Positions 8,300 through 19,681 of a stretch of 64,000 bases of DNA are shown one piece after another (position 1 is the first letter of the stretch; each line of letters begins with the position of its first letter). The notes beneath the pieces were generated by a model that worked only from the letters and a program-made list of their open reading frames with translations, searched no databases and was not told the DNA's origin. Source of the stretch: Paraburkholderia aromaticivorans (GTDB lineage: Bacteria > Pseudomonadota > Gammaproteobacteria > Burkholderiales > Burkholderiaceae); the NCBI RefSeq assembly GCF_012689525.1, contig NZ_CP051516.1, positions 1,116,001 to 1,180,000 on the forward strand, read 5' to 3'. The translations under genes and the position numbers were made by a program.

Positions 8300-9439
8300 A
8301 TGCGGCTGGCTGACTTCATCCTCAACGACATGGAGACGATTCTGGCGGAATGGGAGTCCTTCGCCGAAACGCTACTGCCTGCGGCGGAAAATCTTGGATC
8401 ACCGGCTTTGCGGGACCACGCGCAGCAGATTCTGAAGAGCGTGGCAAAAGACCTGGCGACCCATCAGAGCCGGGAGGCCGGGATAAAAAAATCCACCGGG
8501 CAGTCGTCAACGCCGGCTGGGGCACCAGAAACAGCGGCACAAACGCATGCTGTTCTGCGGGCACGGGGCGGCTTCGACATCAATCAACTGATTGCCGAGT
8601 ATCGGGCGCTGCGCGCAAGCGTCCTCCGCCTATGGTTGGACAGGTATCAGCTAGATACCGGCCATCTGGAGGACATTCTCCGCTTCAACGAGGCCATCGA
8701 TCAGGCCGTCGCCGAATCGGTAGGCATTTTCACTGCTCAGGTAGATCAGGCGCGGAACCTGTTGCTCGGCATGCTGGGGCACGACATGCGAAGTCCGTTG
8801 CAGACGATCCAGATCACCGCGTCGTATCTGGTGGCCTTGAGCGCTGGAGAGACGGTGTCCGGGGCTGCATCCCGGTTGATCAGAAGTGGCGCTCGCATGC
8901 AGGCGTTACTGGACGACATGCTTGACTTCAATCGAACCCGGCTCGGTCTGGACATCAATATCGCGCCGAGTGACATCGATCTGGAGAAGGTGCTTGCGGA
9001 TGAACTGGACCAGCTGCGAGTCGTGCATCCAGACCGAAAGGTCGATCTGGAGGTTGTCGGCGACTGCCAAGGGGTCTGGGATGGCCGTCGTCTTCAGCAG
9101 TTGCTAGGTAATCTTGTTCTGAATGCGATCAAATACGGAACGCCGGACGAACTGGTGCGTGTGCATGTCACCTGCGATGACGCGCAAGTCAGTCTGGAGG
9201 TAAAGAATAGCGGACCCGTCATTGCGAGTTCAAATCTCAGGCGCATCTTCGATCCTCTCCAGCGTGGCCCGCACCCGTCAGCCGGAAAAGGTGACAGCAG
9301 TCTGGGGCTCGGATTGTATATCGCACGCGGAATTGCCAAGGCCCATGGAGGCGAGATCGAGGCGCGCTCTGACGAGACGGAAACGGTTTTTGCCGTGCGT
9401 TTGCCTCGTCGCAAGCAGACCGCCGGAAATCACGGGTGA
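8300..9439 (+). CDS. Sensor histidine kinase with RsbRD-type N-terminal domain
   Basis: This 379-residue kinase starts at ATG 8300, preceded by AGGGAC. Residues about 8-145 resemble the N-terminal RsbRD domain of RsbT co-antagonist proteins (helical, globin-like; L-A-E-W-E-S-F at the start, D-I-N-Q-L-I-A-E-Y-R-A-L-R later). The dimerisation/phospho-acceptor domain has H161 (G-M-L-G-H-D-M-R-S-P-L). The ATPase domain shows the N box (L-G-N-L-V-L-N-A-I-K-Y), a G1-like region and the glycine-rich G-L-G-L-Y-I-A. No membrane segment is seen, so it is a cytoplasmic sensor. It is divergent from the single-domain response regulator. The signal is unknown. Confidence 0.87.
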   Translation: MRLADFILNDMETILAEWESFAETLLPAAENLGSPALRDHAQQILKSVAKDLATHQSREAGIKKSTGQSSTPAGAPETAAQTHAVLRARGGFDINQLIAEYRALRASVLRLWLDRYQLDTGHLEDILRFNEAIDQAVAESVGIFTAQVDQARNLLLGMLGHDMRSPLQTIQITASYLVALSAGETVSGAASRLIRSGARMQALLDDMLDFNRTRLGLDINIAPSDIDLEKVLADELDQLRVVHPDRKVDLEVVGDCQGVWDGRRLQQLLGNLVLNAIKYGTPDELVRVHVTCDDAQVSLEVKNSGPVIASSNLRRIFDPLQRGPHPSAGKGDSSLGLGLYIARGIAKAHGGEIEARSDETETVFAVRLPRRKQTAGNHG

Positions 9440-10332
9440 CAGGTCACTGCCACGCGAGCGACCGCAGTCGCGGGTGCAGCGGTCATACGACATGCGCATG
9501 CGGATGTCTCAATATGGCCGATAGTTGCTGGATGAGCGGGCGAGCCGGGGGTGCGGAATACTCCGCCGATCGCTAAAAGGGGAATTTTGTTTGCTACAGA
9601 TCTGCTACAGCAGGGGTAGCCATCCATATCTGACAGGCCTTGCGCCTGTCATTCCACCCCCTGAACTACAGGGAGATGGATATTTGCAATGGGACGACCG
9701 AGCCCTTGCTGGTATTGGCTCTAGCCTTATCCCGTGGGCGTTTCCGGCTTTTCTGCTTCTTCCTAAATGAAGCACCGTGACAGCCTGTGAACCCAGTTTA
9801 TCGCAGTCTTTGCTGCACTTTCGCTGCTAAGTGACCCTGTAGCGACGAACCGCGGCCTGGCACTGCAATAGTTTCGGAACGAGGTAAAACATGGCTTCAG
9901 TCTGCCAGTCGGCAGTCGCTGGCGTGCCCAAGTACGCGAGCGAGGGCAGAGTATAACAAAAAGCGATTAAAACCAGAGACGCCGCAAAAGCCCGGACGCC
10001 GGCGAACGAGGTCGAGATCGACAGCGGCCAGACGGCCGTTGACGGCACCGCCATCGACGTCGGCCTGCTCGTGATGAAAGTACCGCGAAGCCCGCCGAAT
10101 CAGCCTACACATCGCCAGCAAATCAACGCGGACGACATCCCGCAGCGCCCACACGATGCGTCCGAAACTAACGCAGCAGCAAATCTGACGACGCAGCGCA
10201 TCGTCAAATCTGCGCAGGACCAAAGAAAGTCAGCAGCACATCACGGATCGTCTAATCTGCGCCCTAAAGACGCTTCCCGATCGCGAACTCGAACTCTCCG
10301 ACCTCCCGAGCAATCCACTCCCACATCGCCAC
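9440..10332. other. Long non-coding stretch with decayed sequence
   Basis: No gene is convincing. Around 9592-9609 the repeated word GCTACAG occurs twice close together. A 7-bp perfect hairpin (GACAGGC/GCCTGTC) lies at about 9631-9649. Between 9950 and 10080 three frames on the two strands are all open with GC-rich codons; one minus-strand frame (9827-10054) has a hydrophobic stretch. None has a good start or a known product. The DNA looks like the remains of older genes or an integration site. Confidence 0.4.
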
Positions 10333-10755
10333 TCAGAAGCGGTTTCTATAGGAGACCGCGACGGTATGGCCGCGCGTATCGCGACTGAGGGTGATGGCCC
10401 AGTTGGTCAGCAAAGCCCCCGACAACGCGCCCGCTATATCCGCGACCAGATCCTTGTAGGAAAAGCCGCTGGTACGGCAGGTGCCGTCGATGCCTTCCTT
10501 GATCAAGCCAGGTATCGTGCCGATAAGTGTGCCGTAAATGACGGGATGCTCGGTGTCGCGTGTCAGGTAAGCACCGAGCGCGCCGAAGGGTGCGGAGACC
10601 GCGAAATGTTTTAGCTTGTCGCTTTGAAACCAGCCGTCCGATGTTTGTAAGCGGTATCCGCCGTGTCCGCCATCGCAGTCCACCTCGGCGTACGCCGCAG
10701 TACTTGCCGCAAGCAGCATCGCGAGCGCGATGCCGTGTCTCCATATCGTTATCAT
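10333..10755 (-). CDS. YfiM/DUF2279-like exported protein
   Basis: This 140-residue protein starts at ATG 10755 with GGGGAG upstream. A signal peptide occupies about residues 1-23 (hydrophobic core then S-T-A-A-Y-A-E). The mature part has D-K-L-K-H-F-A-V-S near residue 47, a glycine-rich hydrophobic helix, G-L-I-K-E-G-I-D-G, and F-S-Y-K-D-L-V-A-D-I-A-G-A. This order matches YfiM-like / DUF2279 proteins, which are small envelope proteins of unknown role. No lipobox is seen, unlike YfiM of E. coli. It has no obvious operon partner. Confidence 0.75.
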   Translation of the reverse strand: MITIWRHGIALAMLLAASTAAYAEVDCDGGHGGYRLQTSDGWFQSDKLKHFAVSAPFGALGAYLTRDTEHPVIYGTLIGTIPGLIKEGIDGTCRTSGFSYKDLVADIAGALSGALLTNWAITLSRDTRGHTVAVSYRNRF

Positions 10756-11200
10756 GTGTTACTCCCCGTTTGTTTTTCGACTTGGTTTTTTATGGGGACG
10801 CGCGCCGGGCCGGAACCCGTACTGCGTCGTCACCTAGTCTTGTGTTCTACGGGGACGACACACAGCGCAATGTGCGCTGCGCCGCGCAGAGTCGGGCGAT
10901 GGCGGAATCAGCACAGGCTTCGGGGTGAGACCTGGCGCGACCGGACAAGTGTTGGCCGCTGGGCGGGTTGTCGCTCCGGCATCCTTGACTGGCAGAACAG
11001 TCATGGCGCGTTTGGAGAAGTCGATTGACTGGTGTTCCAGGGAGGGAAATTTCGGCTACAACAGAGACAGACCGCCGCGATGCCGCAATAAAGCGGTCCC
11101 ACAAAGCAAACGGCCCAGCAGTCAACGCCTGCTGGGCCGCACGAACCGCCAGCGCGCGCAACGAACTAACGCAGCGCGCCGACAATCCGGTAAATCCGCC
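10756..11200. other. Non-coding stretch
   Basis: No supported gene. A small perfect hairpin (CAGCGCA-3-TGCGCTG) lies at 10863-10879, and the rubredoxin terminator hairpin at 11111-11139. The rest shows nothing recognisable. Confidence 0.5.
11104..11139 (-). terminator. Rho-independent terminator of the rubredoxin gene
   Basis: A perfect 11-bp GC-rich stem (11111-11121 paired with 11129-11139) with a 7-base loop. Read on the minus strand it is followed by TTTGCTTT. It lies about 60 bp past the rubredoxin stop codon. Confidence 0.75.
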
Positions 11201-11392
11201 TCAGAACTCCACCACCGCAAACTCAGCCTTGCCCACGTCGCACAGCGGGCAGCGCCAGTCTTCGGGAATCGCGGCGAAGCGCGTGCCCGGCGCGATGCCT
11301 TCCTCGGGCAGGCCTTCTTCCTCGTTGTAGATCCAGCCGCAAATCAGGCAGACCCAGCTCTTATATTCAGTCACTTCAATTACTTCGCTCAC
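11201..11392 (-). CDS. rubA: Rubredoxin
   Basis: This 63-residue cytoplasmic iron protein carries single electrons. The four iron ligands are C15 and C18 (W-V-C-L-I-C-G-W) and C48 and C51 (W-R-C-P-L-C-D-V-G-K), with the normal rubredoxin spacing. The acidic loop D-W-R-C-P is typical. An N-terminal extension of about ten residues precedes the fold. In this bacterial group such rubredoxins serve alkane hydroxylases or oxidative-stress reductases, but no partner gene is adjacent. The gene is monocistronic, with its own terminator. Confidence 0.95.
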   Translation of the reverse strand: MSEVIEVTEYKSWVCLICGWIYNEEEGLPEEGIAPGTRFAAIPEDWRCPLCDVGKAEFAVVEF

Positions 11393-11717
11393 GACGCACT
11401 CTTCTCTAGTTCAATGCAAAATCCGCTCAGTCTGCCCCTTTTTTGGGCACGGCGGCGACCCGCAATATTACCGGAATTTGTCAATCCGACAGAAAACTGC
11501 CGATGTGGCAACGCCACAAAGCGCCCGCGCCAACTCCGAACCCACTTGACGGACCGCGTCACACACAGCGTGTATGCTCTGATCCGCAGCTGATCTTTTG
11601 GACCGGCGCGCCGGGGCGCCGGGCATGAACTGCGACGATCGGCCTCAGGCCACTGAGGCGCCGTCGTTGCCGGCATGGCCCGCGCATGACTCTCGTTTCC
11701 CAAAAAGGAGAAAAACG
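11393..11717. other. Divergent promoter region
   Basis: The 325 bp between the divergent rubredoxin and DUF4399 genes should hold both promoters. No coding frame is credible and no clear operator was found. Confidence 0.5.
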
Positions 11718-12119
11718 ATGTTCAAAAACAAATGGTTGGTCGGTGCGGCATTGGCCGGATTGCTCGCCGTATCCGGCGCGGCGCAGGCCGCAAGCGTGTC
11801 GTTCGTGCAGCCGGCGGACGGCGCCACCGTCAGCAATCCCGTGCACGTGGTGTTCGGCGTCGACGGCATGAAGATCGCGCCGGCCGGCACGATGACGGAA
11901 GGCACGGGCCATCATCATCTGCTGGTGGACGGTAAGCCGCTGCCCAAGGGCGAGGTCATTCCCGCGAACGACAAGTCGCTGCACTTCGGCAAGGGCCAGA
12001 CCGAAACCGATCTGACGCTGCCGCCGGGCGATCACACGCTGACGCTGCAATTCGGCGACGGCGCGCATCGTTCGTATGGTCCAGAAATGAGCAAGACCAT
12101 CACGGTGCATGTGAAGTAA
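11718..12119 (+). CDS. Exported DUF4399 protein
   Basis: This 133-residue protein starts at ATG 11718, which follows a strong AAAAAGGAG ribosome-binding sequence; upstream in-frame starts are ignored for that reason. A signal peptide occupies about residues 1-23 (L-L-A-V-S-G-A-A-Q-A-A). The mature protein is one beta-rich domain: F-V-Q-P-A-D-G-A-T-V near the start, the conserved G-T-G-H-H-H-L-L-V-D, and a C-terminal Y-G-P-E-M-S-K-T-I-T-V strand. That is the DUF4399 pattern. The His cluster may bind metal, but this is untested. It should act in the periplasm. Confidence 0.88.
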   Translation: MFKNKWLVGAALAGLLAVSGAAQAASVSFVQPADGATVSNPVHVVFGVDGMKIAPAGTMTEGTGHHHLLVDGKPLPKGEVIPANDKSLHFGKGQTETDLTLPPGDHTLTLQFGDGAHRSYGPEMSKTITVHVK

Positions 12120-12299
12120 CCCGCCGCACGAGACAGCCGGGCGCGTGCAAACGCCGTCCGGCGTCTTCATCATGCGCACCGGGCTTGTCCGCGTCCGGCA
12201 AGCCGGCCATTTGGCCTATCTCTTCCGGCATACAGGCACCCGCCCGTGCGCCCGGTACAATGGGTAGTTCCGACTCATCGCTGTCTTCTCCAATTCTCC

Positions 12300-14237
12300 A
12301 TGTCGCTTTACACCATTACCGGGGCCCAACTGGCGTTCGGTCACGTCGCGTTGCTCGATCACGCGGATTTCTCTCTCGAAGCGGGCGAACGCGTCGGCCT
12401 GATCGGCCGCAACGGCGCGGGCAAGTCGTCGCTGCTGAAGATCGTCGCCGATCTGACCAAGCCTGACGACGGCCTCGTCACGCGCCAGCAGAGTCTGAGC
12501 ACGGTCTACGTGCCGCAGGAGCCGGAGTTCGATACGGACGACACGGTGTTCGACGCGGTCGCCGCCGGTCTCACGCACGCCCGCGCGCTGCTGGACGAAT
12601 ACGACGCGGTCGCCAACCAGCTCGCCGACGAGCCGGAAGGCGCCGAGCACGACGCGCTGATGTCGCGCATGAACACGCTGCAATCGTCGCTGGACCATTC
12701 GGACGCCTGGAACTGGAGCACGCGCGTGGCTACCACGCTGCAACAGATCGGTCTGAATGGCGAGGCGCGGGTGGGCTCGCTGTCGGGCGGCATGCAAAAG
12801 CGCGTCGCGCTGGCGCGCGCGCTGGTCGTGCAGCCCGACGTGCTGTTGCTCGACGAGCCGACCAACCACCTCGACTTCGACGGCATCCGCTGGCTCGAAG
12901 ACCTGCTGGTCTCGCTGCGCGCGGGCCTGCTCTTCATTACCCACGATCGCGCGTTTCTCGATCGCGTCGCCACGCGCATCGTCGAACTGGATCGCGGGCG
13001 TCTGCTGTCGTATCCGGGCAATTTCAGCGCTTACCAGACCAGGAAGGCGCAGCAGCTCGAAATCGAGCAAGTGGAAGCCGCCAAGTTCGACAAGCTGCTC
13101 GCGCAGGAAGAAGTGTGGATTCGCAAGGGCGTCGAGGCGCGCCGTACGCGCAGCGTCGGCCGGATCGCACGGCTCGTGGAGATGCGCAACGAGCGCGCGG
13201 ACCGCCGCAACGTGCTGGGCAACGTCAAGCTCGACGTCGGCCAGGGCGAAAAGTCCGGCAAGATCGTCGCCGAATTGACCGATGTGACCAAGCGCTATGG
13301 AGCGCGCACGGTGGTCGATACTTTCACGGCCACGGTCATGCGCGGCGACAAGATCGGCTTTGTCGGTCCGAACGGCGCGGGCAAGACCACGCTGCTCAAG
13401 ATGATCCTCGGCGAATTGGCGCCGGACGAAGGCACGGTGCGCATCGGTACGAATCTGCAGGTCGCGTATTTCGATCAGATGCGCGCGCAGCTCGATCTGG
13501 AAAAGAGCCTCGCCGACACGATCAGCCCTGGCAGCGAGTGGGTCGAAGTGAACGGCCAGAAGAAGCACGTCATGAGCTACCTCGGCGACTTCCTGTTCGC
13601 GCCGGAACGCGCGCGTTCGCCGGTCAAGTCGCTGTCGGGTGGTGAGCGCAACCGTCTGTTGCTCGCGCGTCTGTTCGCGCGTCCGGCCAACGTGCTGGTG
13701 CTCGACGAGCCGACCAACGACCTCGACATTCCCACGCTCGAACTGCTCGAAGAACTGCTCACGGAATACGACGGCACGGTGCTGCTGGTCAGCCACGATC
13801 GCGCGTTCCTCGACAACGTGGCGACCTCGGTGATCGCGGCGGAAGGCGGTGGCAAGTGGCGCGAGTATGTCGGCGGCTTCACCGATTGGCAGATCCAGCG
13901 CGACCGTTCGCAGCAAATGGCGCTGGAGGCGCAGAAAGAAGCCGGCAAGGACCCAGGCAAAGATGCAGCAGCGGCCAAAGACAGTTCCGCGGGCCGCAAT
14001 ACGCAGCGCGCCGCGAAGCTGTCGTTCAAGGAGCAGCGCGAACTGGAGGCGCTGCCGGAAAAGATCGCCGCGCTCGAAGCCGAGCAGAAAACGATTGGCG
14101 CACAACTCGAAGACGGTTCCCTGTTCGCCAAAGACGCGCAGGAAGGCACGCGTTTGACGGAGCGCTATGCCGCGATCGACGAAGAACTGCTGGTCGCGCT
14201 GGAACGCTGGGACGAGCTGGAAAAGCGGCGCAAGTGA
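12300..14237 (+). CDS. uup: ABC-F ATPase, Uup type
   Basis: This 645-residue soluble protein has two tandem ABC ATPase domains and no membrane domain, the ABC-F layout; members act on the ribosome or on DNA. Domain 1 has Walker A G-R-N-G-A-G-K-S-S and signature L-S-G-G-M-Q-K-R. Domain 2 has Walker A G-P-N-G-A-G-K-T-T and signature L-S-G-G-E-R-N-R. Both have D-E-P-T-N Walker B motifs. A charged linker of about 80 residues joins them, and a coiled-coil C-terminal domain (about 560-645) sets Uup apart from EttA and YbiT. The ATG at 12300 starts the first strand (S-L-Y-T-I-T-G-A); an earlier in-frame start would add an unlikely extension. Confidence 0.9.
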   Translation: MSLYTITGAQLAFGHVALLDHADFSLEAGERVGLIGRNGAGKSSLLKIVADLTKPDDGLVTRQQSLSTVYVPQEPEFDTDDTVFDAVAAGLTHARALLDEYDAVANQLADEPEGAEHDALMSRMNTLQSSLDHSDAWNWSTRVATTLQQIGLNGEARVGSLSGGMQKRVALARALVVQPDVLLLDEPTNHLDFDGIRWLEDLLVSLRAGLLFITHDRAFLDRVATRIVELDRGRLLSYPGNFSAYQTRKAQQLEIEQVEAAKFDKLLAQEEVWIRKGVEARRTRSVGRIARLVEMRNERADRRNVLGNVKLDVGQGEKSGKIVAELTDVTKRYGARTVVDTFTATVMRGDKIGFVGPNGAGKTTLLKMILGELAPDEGTVRIGTNLQVAYFDQMRAQLDLEKSLADTISPGSEWVEVNGQKKHVMSYLGDFLFAPERARSPVKSLSGGERNRLLLARLFARPANVLVLDEPTNDLDIPTLELLEELLTEYDGTVLLVSHDRAFLDNVATSVIAAEGGGKWREYVGGFTDWQIQRDRSQQMALEAQKEAGKDPGKDAAAAKDSSAGRNTQRAAKLSFKEQRELEALPEKIAALEAEQKTIGAQLEDGSLFAKDAQEGTRLTERYAAIDEELLVALERWDELEKRRK

Positions 14238-14587
14238 GATGGGCGCGCGGCGCGGGAACGGGCCGCGTCACCACCGTCCCTTATCCGGACGGCCAATCCC
14301 GCGCGTCGTGAATTGCCGCCCGTATCGAAATCAGTAAAATACCCCGCGAACAGGCTTCCCCGGCGTTCGCACCAGCGTCGACGTTGCCCGGCCCGGCTGA
14401 TGGGCGGGTTTCGAGCCGCCGTCGAGCGCGCCAACGGGAAGCCACGCGACAAAACAGCTTGCCCGCGCCGCGGGCACCCACCTAACCCCGTTGTTTCGTT
14501 TCGCTTTTTTTGAAAACTCAACGCATTGTCCACGGACCTGTCCACAGGACCTGTGGACAACGATGAACCGACGCATCCGAGTCAACC
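14238..14587. other. Intergenic region upstream of parE
   Basis: 350 bp with no gene. It ends with a cluster of DnaA-box-like 9-mers and a 21-bp palindrome, listed separately, close to the parE start. Confidence 0.6.
14526..14560. promoter_or_regulatory. Palindrome of DnaA-box-like repeats upstream of parE
   Basis: Three 9-mers of the type TTGTCCACA lie here: TTGTCCACG at 14526-14534, CTGTCCACA at 14538-14546, and TTGTCCACA on the minus strand at 14552-14560. The last two form a perfect inverted repeat, TGTCCACAGG at 14539-14548 and CCTGTGGACA at 14550-14559, with one central base. It lies 28 bp before the parE start, so it could be an operator. The 9-mers are one mismatch from the DnaA consensus TTATCCACA. 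Confidence 0.5.
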
Positions 14588-16573
<1,986 letters not shown>

Positions 16574-16641
16574 GCGAGCGGTTCTGACCGCGCTCTGACT
16601 TCGCCTGAAAACTTCACGCCAAACACGGATACGGAATCTAG

Positions 16642-18966
16642 ATGGACGACGATAACACTCTCGACCTTTTCACCGAGCCGCCGCCCCCGGAGGGCGACTT
16701 TCTCACGCTCGGCAATTACGCGGAACGCGCGTACCTCGACTATGCGGTGAGCGTGGTCAAGGGCCGCGCGCTGCCGGATGTGTGCGACGGCCAGAAGCCG
16801 GTGCAGCGCCGCATCCTGTTCGCGATGAACGACATGGGTCTGTCCGACAACGCGAAACCGGTCAAGTCGGCGCGCGTGGTCGGCGACGTGCTCGGTAAGT
16901 ATCACCCGCACGGCGACCAGTCCGCGTACGACGCGCTGGTGCGTCTCGCGCAAGACTTTTCGATGCGCTATCCGCTGATCGACGGCCAGGGCAATTTTGG
17001 TTCGCGCGACGGCGACGGCGCGGCGGCAATGCGGTACACGGAAGCGCGCCTTACGCCGATCGCCAAATTGCTGCTCGATGAAATCGGCCAGGGCACGGTC
17101 GATTTCATGAAAAACTACGACGGCGAATTCGACGAGCCGAGGCTGCTGCCCGCGCGCTTGCCGTTCGTGTTGCTGAACGGCGCATCGGGTATTGCGGTCG
17201 GATTGGCCACGGAAATCCCATCGCACAATCTGCGCGAAGTGGTGGCGGCGACAGTCGCGATGATCCGCAATCCGAAGATCGAACACGCGGAATTGATGCA
17301 GCACATCGCCGGGCCGGATTTCCCGGGCGGCGCTCAGATCATTTCGAGCGATGCCGAGATTTCCGCCGCGTACGAAAGCGGCCGCGGCAGCCTGAAGGTG
17401 CGGGCCCGCTGGAAGATCGAGGAACTCGCGCGTGGTCAGTGGCAACTGGTGATCACCGAATTGCCGCCGAACACCGCGGCGCAGAAGGTGCTCGAAGAAA
17501 TCGAAGAGCAGACCAACCCGAAGATCAAGCTCGGCAAGAAGGCGCTCACTCCCGAGCAATTGCAAACCAAGCAGACCATGCTGGCGTTGCTGGATGCCGT
17601 GCGCGACGAGTCTGGCCGCGACGCGCCCGTGCGACTCGTGTTCGAGCCGAAGTCGAGCCGCATCGACCAGACCGATTTCGTCAACACGCTGCTTGCGCAT
17701 ACGAGCCTCGAATCGAATGCGTCGCTCAATATGGTCATGGTCGGTGGTGACGGCCGGCCGCGTCAGAAGGGCTTGGGCGAAATCCTGCACGAGTGGATCG
17801 CGTTCCGCTTCGCCACGGTAACGCGCCGCACGCGGCATCGTTTGTCGAAGGTGGACGATCGGATTCACATCCTCGAAGGCCGGATGATCGTCTTTTTGAA
17901 TATCGACGAAGTCATCCGCATCATTCGCGAATCGGACGAACCGAAGGTCGCGTTGATGGCCGCGTTCGGTTTGTCCGATCGGCAGACCGAGGACATTCTT
18001 GAAATCCGGCTGCGTCAGTTGGCGCGGCTCGAGAAGATCAAGATCGAGAAGGAACTGGCCGAACTTAAAGACGAGAAGGCCAAGCTGGAAGAACTGCTCG
18101 GCAGCGAATCGGCAATGAAGCGTCTGCTCATCAAGGAAATCGAAGGCGACGCCAAGCAGTACGGCGACGAGCGCCGCACGCTGATCCAGCAGGAAAAGCG
18201 CGCGACGTTCGAAACGCGTGTGGTCGACGAACCGGTGACGGTCGTGGTGTCGCAGAAGGGTTGGGTGCGCGCGCTGAAGGGCCACGGGCTCGACGTGGCG
18301 GGCTTCACGTTCAAGGCCGGCGACGGACTGTATGCGGCGTTCCAGTGCCGCACGCCTGACACGCTGGTCGCGTGGGGCAGCAACGGCCGCGTCTACTCGG
18401 TCGCGGTGGCGACGCTGCCGGGCGGCCGCGGTGACGGCGTGCCGGTCACGTCGCTGATCGAACTGGAGTCGGGCAGTCATCTGATGCATTACTACGCGGC
18501 GTCCGCGGATCAGGCGTTGCTGCTTGCTTCGAGCAACGGCTTCGGCTTCGTCGCCAAGGTCGGCGATATGGTGAGCCGCGTGAAGGCAGGCAAGTCGTTC
18601 ATGACGATCGACGCCGGCGCCGCGCCGCTCGCGCCGATGCCGATGCTGCCGGACGCGACGCACATTGCGTGTCTTTCCTCGGGCGGCCGTCTGCTGGTGT
18701 TCGGCCTCGACGAGATGAAGACGCTCTCGGGCGGCGGCCGCGGCGTCACGCTGATGGGGCTCGACGACACGGAAACGCTCGCGCAGGCGCTCTCTATCAA
18801 CAACGCGGGTGTCGTGTTGATCGGCACGCGCCGTGGCGGCCGTGTCGATGAAGAAAAGGTGAGCGGTGCAGCGCTCGCGCCGCATATCGGCAAGCGGGCG
18901 CGCAAGGGCCGCGCGCCTGAGAGCAAGATGAAGCTCGAAAGTATGCGTCCGGTGCTGGCCGTTTAA
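16642..18966 (+). CDS. parC: DNA topoisomerase IV subunit A
   Basis: This 774-residue DNA breakage-reunion subunit partners ParE, encoded just upstream. The catalytic tyrosine is Y132 (A-M-R-Y-T-E-A-R-L). The quinolone-binding helix reads [10 protein letters not shown]: the serine that is S80 in E. coli ParC is a glutamine (Q93) here, and the E84 position is Asp. A winged-helix domain, tower and coiled-coil gate follow. The C-terminal region (about 500-774) has beta-pinwheel blades such as G-R-V-Y-S-V-A and G-G-G-R-G-V-T-L-M, fewer than in GyrA, as expected for ParC. It is co-transcribed with parE. Confidence 0.96.
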   Translation: MDDDNTLDLFTEPPPPEGDFLTLGNYAERAYLDYAVSVVKGRALPDVCDGQKPVQRRILFAMNDMGLSDNAKPVKSARVVGDVLGKYHPHGDQSAYDALVRLAQDFSMRYPLIDGQGNFGSRDGDGAAAMRYTEARLTPIAKLLLDEIGQGTVDFMKNYDGEFDEPRLLPARLPFVLLNGASGIAVGLATEIPSHNLREVVAATVAMIRNPKIEHAELMQHIAGPDFPGGAQIISSDAEISAAYESGRGSLKVRARWKIEELARGQWQLVITELPPNTAAQKVLEEIEEQTNPKIKLGKKALTPEQLQTKQTMLALLDAVRDESGRDAPVRLVFEPKSSRIDQTDFVNTLLAHTSLESNASLNMVMVGGDGRPRQKGLGEILHEWIAFRFATVTRRTRHRLSKVDDRIHILEGRMIVFLNIDEVIRIIRESDEPKVALMAAFGLSDRQTEDILEIRLRQLARLEKIKIEKELAELKDEKAKLEELLGSESAMKRLLIKEIEGDAKQYGDERRTLIQQEKRATFETRVVDEPVTVVVSQKGWVRALKGHGLDVAGFTFKAGDGLYAAFQCRTPDTLVAWGSNGRVYSVAVATLPGGRGDGVPVTSLIELESGSHLMHYYAASADQALLLASSNGFGFVAKVGDMVSRVKAGKSFMTIDAGAAPLAPMPMLPDATHIACLSSGGRLLVFGLDEMKTLSGGGRGVTLMGLDDTETLAQALSINNAGVVLIGTRRGGRVDEEKVSGAALAPHIGKRARKGRAPESKMKLESMRPVLAV

Positions 18967-19217
18967 CAAAGCTTGACGTGGGGACACGGCAAGCGTCTGC
19001 TAGCATGCGAGGCGCTTGTCGTGCGTAGTCGGAGTACCAAATCGGGGAGCAGCATCGCCATTACGATGGACATGCTGCGATAACAACTACAAAAACGGCG
19101 CGAAAGCCACGAGTGTCATGGAACTGCGTGCATAGTGCGTGGTCGAATGCGCTCAATAGCCGCTTGCTAATAGCACTCGTCATAAGCGGCGTGGCGTCGT
19201 CGGGAGAGGAAAACAAC

Positions 19218-19676
19218 ATGAACAAGGCTATCGAACTCGCGCTCTTTCTCCATCTGCTCGCGGTTGCAGTGTGGGTAGGTGGGATGGTGTTCGCGCATTT
19301 CTGTCTGCGTCCGGCAATCGCCGACCTCTCGCCTCAATTACGCTTGCCGTTGTGGGAATCGGTGTTCGGCCGCTTCTTCAATTGGGTCGCCGCCTCGGTG
19401 CTGGTGATTCTCCTCACCGGCGGATTCCTGCTAATGCAATTCGGCGGCGGGCATGCCGCCTGGCCGCTGCATGCCATGGCCGGCCTCGGCATCGTGATGA
19501 TGCTGATCTTCGGGCATATCCGCTTTGCCGTGTTCCCGCGCATCCGCCGCGCGGTGCAGGCGCAAAAATGGCCGGATGGCGCGCGCGCCGTCGGCACGAT
19601 CCGTCGTCTGGTACTGATCAATATCGTGCTCGGCGTGGTGACGATCGGCGTCGCGGTGCTGTCGCGCGGTTTTTGA
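19218..19676 (+). CDS. CopD-like membrane protein
   Basis: This 152-residue integral membrane protein has four hydrophobic helices at about residues 5-27, 48-70, 78-98 and 125-148. The first helix carries H-L-L-A-V-A-V-W-V-G-G-M, the histidine-containing pattern of the CopD/YcnJ family, and a His in the third (G-H-I-R-F-A-V-F) is also typical. Family members are linked to copper handling or are heme-binding membrane proteins. The ATG at 19218 follows GGGAGAGGA. It converges on the chromate-transporter-like gene with a gap of five bases. No copper-resistance genes are adjacent, so the role is uncertain. Confidence 0.75.
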   Translation: MNKAIELALFLHLLAVAVWVGGMVFAHFCLRPAIADLSPQLRLPLWESVFGRFFNWVAASVLVILLTGGFLLMQFGGGHAAWPLHAMAGLGIVMMLIFGHIRFAVFPRIRRAVQAQKWPDGARAVGTIRRLVLINIVLGVVTIGVAVLSRGF

Positions 19677-19681
19677 GGCGT

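Noticed and set aside
9827..10054. A 75-codon minus-strand frame with a hydrophobic stretch
   Set aside because: Competing open frames on the other strand are equally GC-rich at the third position, and there is no start signal.
12216..14105. A 629-codon open frame antisense to uup
   Set aside because: Low-complexity Arg/Gln/Ala composition with no domain; a shadow of uup.
14526..14560. Replication origin
   Set aside because: Only three imperfect DnaA boxes, no AT-rich unwinding element and no dnaA/dnaN nearby.
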